Of a stretch of DNA of 48,081 nt, positions 43,402 through 48,081 are shown in pieces (the stretch's first letter is position 1; each line of letters opens with the position of its first letter). The notes beneath the pieces were generated by a model, which was not told the DNA's origin, searched no databases, and worked only from the letters and a program-made list of their open reading frames with translations. Source of the stretch: Candidatus Magasanikbacteria bacterium CG11_big_fil_rev_8_21_14_0_20_39_34 (GTDB lineage Bacteria > Patescibacteriota > Patescibacteriia > Magasanikbacterales > UBA922); NCBI GenBank assembly GCA_002787355.1, contig PCWN01000007.1, positions 16,232 to 64,312 on the forward strand. Reading direction: 5' to 3'. The position numbers and the translations under genes were made by a program.

Positions 43402-43653
43402 ATGAGTATAGATATATTTGGGTATATTGCCGGGATATTGGTGGTTGCCTCTCTTCTTCCACAAACCATAAAAAGTTGGAAAACACGCTCCACAAAAGAT
43501 CTCTCATTGTGGAGGTATATTATCTATGTAATCGGGCTCATTTTGTGGGTTATCTATGCCATTCTCATTCATAACGGTCCGGTGGCCATTATGAATGGAA
43601 TTGGTCTTCTCTTCGCACTTTCAATTTTATATCTAAAAATAAAACACGGATAA
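43402..43653 (+). CDS. SemiSWEET-type PQ-loop transporter
   Basis: 83 residues with three helices and the motif LLPQTIKSWKTRSTKDLS; one three-helix bundle, which works as a dimer for sugar or small-solute transport. Six bases after the UMP kinase gene. Confidence 0.85.
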   Translation: MSIDIFGYIAGILVVASLLPQTIKSWKTRSTKDLSLWRYIIYVIGLILWVIYAILIHNGPVAIMNGIGLLFALSILYLKIKHG

Positions 43654-43677
43654 ATTTTTTTACTGTTTTCTCTATCC

Positions 43678-43706
43678 TTGCCAAGTGGGGTTTTTTTGTC
43701 TATAGT
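43678..43706 (+). promoter_or_regulatory. Promoter of the phospholipase D family gene
   Basis: -35 TTGCCA (43678-43683), 17-base spacer, -10 TATAGT (43701-43706), 14 bases from the ATG. ATAGTG and CACTAT flank the start region as an inverted repeat that includes the first base of the ATG context. Confidence 0.7.
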
Positions 43707-43720
43707 GAAATGGAATCACT

Positions 43721-44845
43721 ATGAAAGAATCAAACTATACAATTTATAGTACCACACAGGATGCTTGGGATGCTATGTATAATGCCATAGAAAAAGCAAA
43801 AGAGTCTATATACTGGGAACTCTATATTTTTGTAGATGATGAAGAAGGAAATAGATTTTTTGACCTTATGGAAAAAAAGGCGCAGGAAGGAATGGATGTA
43901 AAGTTAATTGTAGACTATTTTGGAAGTTTTGGCCTTTCACGAAAAAGGGTGCACAGCTTGAAAAAATCAGGTGTTGATTTACAGTTTTTTCATGCACGAA
44001 GGCATAGGTATAGAGGTATATGGAGAAGGATCATATCACGTACCCATAGAAAAGTTTTAATTGTTGATAAAAAAATTGGATTCATAGGTGGTGTAAATGT
44101 AGATAAACGGATGAAAGATTGGTTGGATATCCATCTTCAGGTGCAAGGAGAGGTGGTTCATTCACTCCTTCGTTCTTTTGCAAAGATGTATATTATCTGT
44201 GGAGGTGAAAAAGAAAATTTAAAAGGATTAATCAAATATAAAACACGGATAAAAAAAGGACTCAAAAATATTGAGCTTATTATAGATGAAGGCAGAAAAA
44301 AGTCTCGTGCAAAGAAAAAGTATATAGAGGCACTTCTCAAAGCAAGAGAGCGTGTTATTCTTTTTTCACCATACTATTTTCCCGATAAGGATTTTCTGTT
44401 TGCACTGTGGAAGGCAAGAAAAAGGGGAGTGAGAGTAGATCTTTTAATTCCTTTTCGCACGGATGTTCGTATCGCTACGTATGCCGCCTATGGTTGGTTT
44501 GCACTTATGAAAAAATATGGTGTTCGGGTTCAGCTATCTCAAAAAATGATGCATGGAAAGGGAGTTATTGTAGATGATGATTGGGCGATGATAGGAAGTA
44601 GCAATTTGGAATTTGGAAGTTTCCACGATTACTTTGAGGCAAATGTAAAAATCCATCAGAAAGATTTTGTAAGCAAATTAAAAATTACCGTACTCCATTG
44701 GATAGAGATGTCGGTTCCCTTTGAAACGCTCAATTGGGAAAAACGAGGGAACATCCAAAAAATTAAAGAGTGGTGTGCTCTTCGACTGTACCGATTATGG
44801 TTTAAACAGGCTCCGGATGTGAAGTCAAAGGAAATTGAACACTAA
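43721..44845 (+). CDS. Phospholipase D / cardiolipin synthase family protein
   Basis: 374 residues, two HxK(x)4D motifs: THRKVLIVDKKIGFIGGVN (about residue 108) and MHGKGVIVDDDWAMIGSSN (about 276). No transmembrane segments, like ClsB-type enzymes that act on phospholipids at the inner membrane face. Nucleases of the same superfamily are an alternative, but the arrangement favours lipid synthesis. Its 3' end overlaps the convergent tsaE gene by 44 bases. Confidence 0.88.
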   Translation: MKESNYTIYSTTQDAWDAMYNAIEKAKESIYWELYIFVDDEEGNRFFDLMEKKAQEGMDVKLIVDYFGSFGLSRKRVHSLKKSGVDLQFFHARRHRYRGIWRRIISRTHRKVLIVDKKIGFIGGVNVDKRMKDWLDIHLQVQGEVVHSLLRSFAKMYIICGGEKENLKGLIKYKTRIKKGLKNIELIIDEGRKKSRAKKKYIEALLKARERVILFSPYYFPDKDFLFALWKARKRGVRVDLLIPFRTDVRIATYAAYGWFALMKKYGVRVQLSQKMMHGKGVIVDDDWAMIGSSNLEFGSFHDYFEANVKIHQKDFVSKLKITVLHWIEMSVPFETLNWEKRGNIQKIKEWCALRLYRLWFKQAPDVKSKEIEH

Positions 44846-45263
44846 TCTTTCGTGTGTTTTCAGAAAGATGTTCAAATTCAAGAGTAATGCAATGTTTATG
44901 TTCCAAAAGGGTAGAGAGCTTTTCTGGCCATTCAATAAGTGTTACACTTCCCTGCATCCCAATATAGTCCTGTGCTCCAATAGAAATCAACTCATCCTCA
45001 CTCTCCATTCTATAGGTATCTATATGAATAATTTTGTGTATGAGGTCATCTTGCTGAGTGGTATCATAGAGATTCATAAGCGTAAACGTAGGGCTGGTAA
45101 TTTCTTCCTGAACCCCAAGCGTTTTGGCAAAAGCCTTGGTAAAAGTAGTTTTCCCCGACCCTAAATCACCCTTGAGAAGTAGTACCGTCCCGGGGGAAAT
45201 CTTTTGTACAAGAGAGGAGGCCAGTGCACTTGTTTCTTCACTTGAGTTTGTGATATAATCCAT
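44802..45263 (-). CDS. tsaE: tRNA threonylcarbamoyladenosine biosynthesis protein TsaE
   Basis: 153 residues. P-loop GDLGSGKTTFTKA, SPTFTLMNLY, HIDTYRM and LIEWPEKL are diagnostic for this small ATPase, which with TsaB and TsaD makes the t6A base at position 37 of ANN-decoding tRNAs. TsaB and TsaD are not in the window. Confidence 0.94.
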   Translation of the reverse strand: MDYITNSSEETSALASSLVQKISPGTVLLLKGDLGSGKTTFTKAFAKTLGVQEEITSPTFTLMNLYDTTQQDDLIHKIIHIDTYRMESEDELISIGAQDYIGMQGSVTLIEWPEKLSTLLEHKHCITLEFEHLSENTRKISVQFPLTSHPEPV

Positions 45264-45315
45264 AAAACAAAGGTGTTATTATTATATACTAATATAGTCA
45301 CTGCAAAATAGCAAT

Positions 45316-45717
45316 ATGTTATCACAATATACATTTGAGCAAACTGGATCCGTAATTACCGATTACGGAGATGGGAGGGCGAAGCTTGTTTTTGGGCGGC
45401 CCGGAATAAGCTTGGATGAGATAATAGACCAGGCAAACTGGGCAGACAAAACCTTTAAGGATATTTTTTTGCAAAGAGGGAAGAAGAAATATAAAATTTT
45501 GGTAGATTTGGAAAAACTGGATAAAATAACACTCAATGATAAAGTCCGTGCGGTGTACAAAGATATTATAGAAAGCAGTTACACGGATAAAATTGCTATC
45601 GTTGGAGATGGATTTAACTATACAAAGGTTTTGACCATCATGCTGTTACTGAGGAAAAAAGAACACGTTCGTTTTTTCTTCAATATCAAAGAAGCACAAG
45701 ATTGGCTTGATTGGTAA
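45316..45717 (+). CDS. STAS/SpoIIAA-like protein, function unknown
   Basis: 133 residues, soluble alpha/beta pattern: KILVDLEKLDKITLND, KIAIVGDGFNYTKV and FFFNIKEAQDWLDW fit the single-domain SpoIIAA-like fold. Divergent from tsaE, ends before a terminator. Assignment by pattern only. Confidence 0.6.
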   Translation: MLSQYTFEQTGSVITDYGDGRAKLVFGRPGISLDEIIDQANWADKTFKDIFLQRGKKKYKILVDLEKLDKITLNDKVRAVYKDIIESSYTDKIAIVGDGFNYTKVLTIMLLLRKKEHVRFFFNIKEAQDWLDW

Positions 45718-45734
45718 AAAAGTTTTTGAGAAAT

Positions 45735-45764
45735 AAAAAAGAGCTATAGTATAGCTCTTTTTTT
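45735..45764. terminator. Bidirectional intrinsic terminator
   Basis: 13-bp stem AAAAAAGAGCTAT / ATAGCTCTTTTTT, three-base loop, between the convergent STAS-like and glyA genes. Confidence 0.9.
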
Positions 45765-45765
45765 C

Positions 45766-47013
45766 TTAGACCAATTCTGGATAAAGAGGAAATTTTTTCG
45801 TAAGTGCATGGACTTCATTGCGTACTTCAAGAAGTTTTTCTTCACTTTTATGATTATCAAGAGCGGCACGAATAAGTTCCGCCACCTGTTCCATTTCCAT
45901 TTCCTTCATTCCACGTGTGGTAAGAGCCGGTGTTCCCAGGCGAATTCCGGAAGGATCCATAGCAGATCTTGGATCATCGGGGATCATATTTTTATTCAGG
46001 GTAATTCCGGCAATATCCAGAGCTTTTTCTGCCTCTTTTCCGGAAAGACCTTGTGGAGTAACATCTACAAGAAGAAGATGATTATCGGTTCCCCCAAACA
46101 TCATTTTATATCCAAACTCCTGAAATTTCTTTTCAAGCACTTTTGCATTGAGTTTAATTTGCCGTGCATAATTTTGGAACTCTGGTTCAAGTGCTTCTTT
46201 GAAGGCTATTGCTTTTGCGGCAATATTATTTTCATGAGGGCCACCTTGAAATCCTGGGAAGATGGATTTATTAATAGCGCCAGCATATTTTTGTTTACAC
46301 ATGATCATTCCACCTCGTGGACCACGCAGGGTTTTGTGAGTTGTGGTCGTGACCACATCAAAAATAGGGACGGGGTTATTCATCTGTTTTCCGGCAATAA
46401 GCCCGGCAATATGGGCAATGTCTGCCATAGTGATAGCGCCCACTTCATTGGCAATTTCTTGGATAGCAGGGTAGTCAATTTCTCGTGAGTATGCACTGTA
46501 TCCTACCAGGATAACCTTTGGTTTGTGCTCTTGTGCCATGGAGCGAAGATTATCAAGATCAATGAGCCCTTCCGGTGTGGTTTTATAGCGAACAAAGTTA
46601 AAAATTTTAGCAATAGAAGTAACCGGATGACCATGGGTGAGATGTCCTCCATGAGAGAGATCCATACCAAGTATGGTGTCTCCCGGCTCCATGATAGCAA
46701 AGTATGCAGCAATGTTGGCCGGAGCTCCGGAGAGTGGCTGGACATTTACATGTTCTGCATCAAAGAGCTGTTTGGCTCGATTGATAGCAAGTTCTTCCAC
46801 GGAATCTATATGTTCACATCCACCGTAGTAGCGTTTTCCTGGATATCCTTCTGCATATTTGTTGGTAAGTACAGACCCCAGGGCTTCAAGTACGGCCATG
46901 GACACAAAGTTTTCAGAAGGAATCATTTCCAAACCAGATTCTTGACGATCAAGTTCTTTTCGGATCATTTCTTGGAGTTGGGGATCAAAGGTAGCAAGAT
47001 TTTGTTTATTCAT
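45766..47013 (-). CDS. glyA: Serine hydroxymethyltransferase
   Basis: 415 residues from the ATG at 47013; a TTG three codons upstream is the only alternative. PLP enzyme converting serine and tetrahydrofolate to glycine and methylene-THF. [26 protein letters not shown], the PLP lysine in [14 protein letters not shown], and GTPALTTRG are all present. Monocistronic; probably a leaderless mRNA (promoter 47023-47051). Confidence 0.97.
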   Translation of the reverse strand: MNKQNLATFDPQLQEMIRKELDRQESGLEMIPSENFVSMAVLEALGSVLTNKYAEGYPGKRYYGGCEHIDSVEELAINRAKQLFDAEHVNVQPLSGAPANIAAYFAIMEPGDTILGMDLSHGGHLTHGHPVTSIAKIFNFVRYKTTPEGLIDLDNLRSMAQEHKPKVILVGYSAYSREIDYPAIQEIANEVGAITMADIAHIAGLIAGKQMNNPVPIFDVVTTTTHKTLRGPRGGMIMCKQKYAGAINKSIFPGFQGGPHENNIAAKAIAFKEALEPEFQNYARQIKLNAKVLEKKFQEFGYKMMFGGTDNHLLLVDVTPQGLSGKEAEKALDIAGITLNKNMIPDDPRSAMDPSGIRLGTPALTTRGMKEMEMEQVAELIRAALDNHKSEEKLLEVRNEVHALTKKFPLYPELV

Positions 47014-47022
47014 AGTATTCAA

Positions 47023-47051
47023 ATATTACGTACTAAAAAACAGGCCAACAA
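47023..47051 (-). promoter_or_regulatory. glyA promoter, predicts a leaderless mRNA
   Basis: Minus strand: -35 TTGTTG (47046-47051), 17-base spacer, -10 TAATAT (47023-47028); nine bases separate it from the ATG. Confidence 0.6.
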
Positions 47052-47086
47052 TGAAAATGATTATTTGTGTTCCAGGCTTTCAAAAA

Positions 47087-47497
47087 TCATATGTTTGTTT
47101 GGATATATTCATGGATAACCTCGGTAACATTTTGGGCGCAATTTTCCGGAAGATTATAAATATCAAACCAGTCCCATTGTACAATATTTTCACCAGGAGA
47201 AATTTCACCTATCCGTTTTGCTAAATAATGAATCAAAATAACAAGTTTATCCGGATACTCTGGTCTTTGTATAATCATGGGTTTTATTGCAGAGAGAATC
47301 TCTACATCAATTCCCATTTCTTCCTTTACTTCTCGTCTACAGGCGTCTTCAAGAGAAAGGTCAAAGTCTTCAACCTCTCCACCTGGAAAAAGCCAAGGAG
47401 TTTCCCCGGTTTCCTTCATTTCTTTATTGAGCAGAACCTTGCCGTTTTCTATAATAACGGGTCCTGAGGCTATGAGTGTTTTTTCAGGAAGATACAT
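47087..47497 (-). CDS. Nudix hydrolase
   Basis: 136 residues from the ATG at 47497 (MYLPEKTLIASG). Nudix box GGEVEDFDLSLEDACRREVKEEMGI, one residue longer than the consensus between Gly and the REV..EE part. Upstream WLFPGGE. Substrate unknown. Third Nudix fold in the window beside LeuRS and 40919-41374, but not a close copy of either. Confidence 0.88.
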   Translation of the reverse strand: MYLPEKTLIASGPVIIENGKVLLNKEMKETGETPWLFPGGEVEDFDLSLEDACRREVKEEMGIDVEILSAIKPMIIQRPEYPDKLVILIHYLAKRIGEISPGENIVQWDWFDIYNLPENCAQNVTEVIHEYIQTNI

Positions 47498-47522
47498 ACT
47501 ATAAAGGTCATTTTTCAAAGGA

Positions 47523-47551
47523 AGTGTATCAGATAAAAAATCCTTTGGCAA
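47523..47551 (-). promoter_or_regulatory. Promoter of the Nudix gene
   Basis: Minus strand: -35 TTGCCA (47546-47551), 17-base spacer, -10 TACACT (47523-47528). Confidence 0.6.
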
Positions 47552-47587
47552 ACAAAAAAAGACCATATCTGATCTTCTTTTGGGTGT

Positions 47588-47610
47588 CTTGATCTGGTGG
47601 GAGGATCAAG
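47588..47610 (-). other. Hairpin containing a stop codon
   Basis: 7-bp perfect stem CTTGATC / GATCAAG; the TGA of the 47606-47830 gene is in the 5' arm (minus strand). No T run follows. Confidence 0.5.
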
Positions 47611-47830
47611 TGGCGGGGTGGTGAGGTGGGGGGAGTGCGAGGTGGGGATGAGGCTTGAGTGCCTCACGCAGGAGCATCTCACGTGCCGCTGCGGTACACC
47701 CTTCGAGGAATCGAGGGGTTGCGGGATGGTTCTCCCGCAGGAGACGTGCCATACGGCTCTCGAAGAGTCGACTCCTCCTGTCGTCGACTGGTGACTGGTC
47801 TGATCTTGCGAAAAGCGATCGCAATCGCAT
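47606..47830 (-). CDS. GC-rich orphan gene: 74-residue Arg-rich protein
   Basis: ATG at 47830 with AGGAG ten bases upstream and a promoter at 47863-47891 that would exclude longer starts. Sequence begins MRLRSLFARSDQSPVDDRRS, is rich in Arg, Ala, Pro and His, has one Cys and ends LALPPPHHPAT. No family recognised. Composition differs sharply from the AT-rich neighbours. It may bind nucleic acid; that is only suggested by charge. A short structured RNA instead of a protein is an alternative. Confidence 0.5.
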   Translation of the reverse strand: MRLRSLFARSDQSPVDDRRSRLFESRMARLLRENHPATPRFLEGCTAAAREMLLREALKPHPHLALPPPHHPAT

Positions 47831-47862
47831 AGAACCGAAACTCCTGAGAAAGTTGAGCCAAG

Positions 47863-47891
47863 AGTATACCATAAAAGAAAGATTTTGTACA
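47863..47891 (-). promoter_or_regulatory. Promoter of the Arg-rich protein gene
   Basis: Minus strand: -35 TGTACA (47886-47891), 17-base spacer, -10 TATACT (47863-47868). Confidence 0.65.
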
Positions 47892-47897
47892 GTGAAT

Positions 47898-47931
47898 AAA
47901 AAAATAAGCATTTTTTGATGCTTATTTTTTT
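47898..47931. terminator. Bidirectional intrinsic terminator
   Basis: 14-bp stem AAAAAAATAAGCAT / ATGCTTATTTTTTT with a six-base loop. Confidence 0.88.
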
Positions 47932-47990
47932 ATTCCACAGGAAGAAACAGATAGAGTGTCATTGCCCGTCAATAGATACATTCTTCTTTT

Positions 47991-48020
47991 GTCATTGAGA
48001 GTGGAACGAAGCAATCCACC
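47991..48020 (+). repeat. Possible REP-like dispersed repeat
   Basis: GTCATTGAGAGTGGAACGAA followed by GCAATCCACC resembles the GTCATTGCGAG...GAAGCAATC repeats common in bacterial intergenic DNA. Only one full copy is in the window; a partial GTCATTGCC is at 47958. No gene is seen from 47932 to the end. Confidence 0.4.
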
Positions 48021-48081
48021 TATTCAAACATTGCGCCATATTATCTCCAAGCAGTCATCATTTCATCCAAACCTTAGTCCA

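Noticed and set aside
1-48081. TGA read as glycine (genetic code 25)
   Set aside because: uvrA, uvrC, mazG and the Arg-rich gene end at TGA at the expected protein ends, and core proteins translate completely without in-frame TGA.

Overview
This 48 kb window looks like chromosomal sequence from a small-genome, AT-rich bacterium of the Candidate Phyla Radiation (Patescibacteria). The inference rests on shortened or split core enzymes (UvrC without a helix-hairpin-helix tail, TruB without a PUA-like tail, a compact UvrA, ComEC in two genes), a UMP kinase of the archaeal type, tRNA genes without an encoded CCA, many small secreted or single-membrane-span proteins of unknown function, and ordinary use of TGA as stop (uvrA and mazG end with it), which argues against the TGA-glycine groups. 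A Peregrinibacteria-like lineage would fit but cannot be shown here.

Layout. 1-6.7 kb: the 3' end of ppsA, read through into a membrane anchor and an outer domain, then a signal peptidase operon (minus strand) and a cluster of secreted surface proteins (plus strand) with one very strongly initiated small protein. 6.7-14.8 kb (minus strand): lepA - small membrane protein - 2H phosphoesterase - recJ - RNase H, and further upstream corA and murJ. 14.9-27.6 kb: a beta-CASP nuclease, then uvrB, uvrA and uvrC within 10 kb, interspersed with sanA, two related lipoproteins around a mazG-like gene and a DUF917 protein. 27.6-37.1 kb: two tRNAs, HU, RNase Y, TruB, pyrophosphatase, IF-2, thioredoxin and LeuRS, mostly information processing. 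37.1-47.5 kb: a split ComEC, two thrombospondin-type-3 calcium-binding proteins (one with an L,D-transpeptidase domain), two Nudix proteins, UMP kinase, a SemiSWEET, a phospholipase D family enzyme, TsaE and GlyA.

Several things do not fit this background. (1) LeuRS carries a complete Nudix hydrolase domain inside its editing domain. (2) Between 16.3 and 16.65 kb the minus strand has a perfect -35, a 17-base spacer, about 350 nt of very GC-rich nested hairpins and an intrinsic terminator: a strong candidate for an undescribed structured RNA. (3) Three GC-rich protein genes (25.0-26.0, 16.8-17.1 and 47.6-47.8 kb, all minus strand) stand out from the AT-rich surroundings; each has a GC-rich hairpin spanning or touching its stop codon. 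(4) The largest of them is preceded by what looks like a tandem attenuator leader: two copies of a 12-base motif in hairpins, each followed by an intrinsic terminator whose 5' arm can pair with the preceding hairpin; the second terminator also overlaps a fold that hides the Shine-Dalgarno sequence. (5) RNase Y has a long leader with terminator-like hairpins and a possible leader peptide. Many promoters with near-consensus -35/-10 boxes and 17-base spacing can be read directly, and three of them (glyA, truB, the phospholipase D gene) sit so close to the start codon that the mRNAs should be leaderless or almost so.
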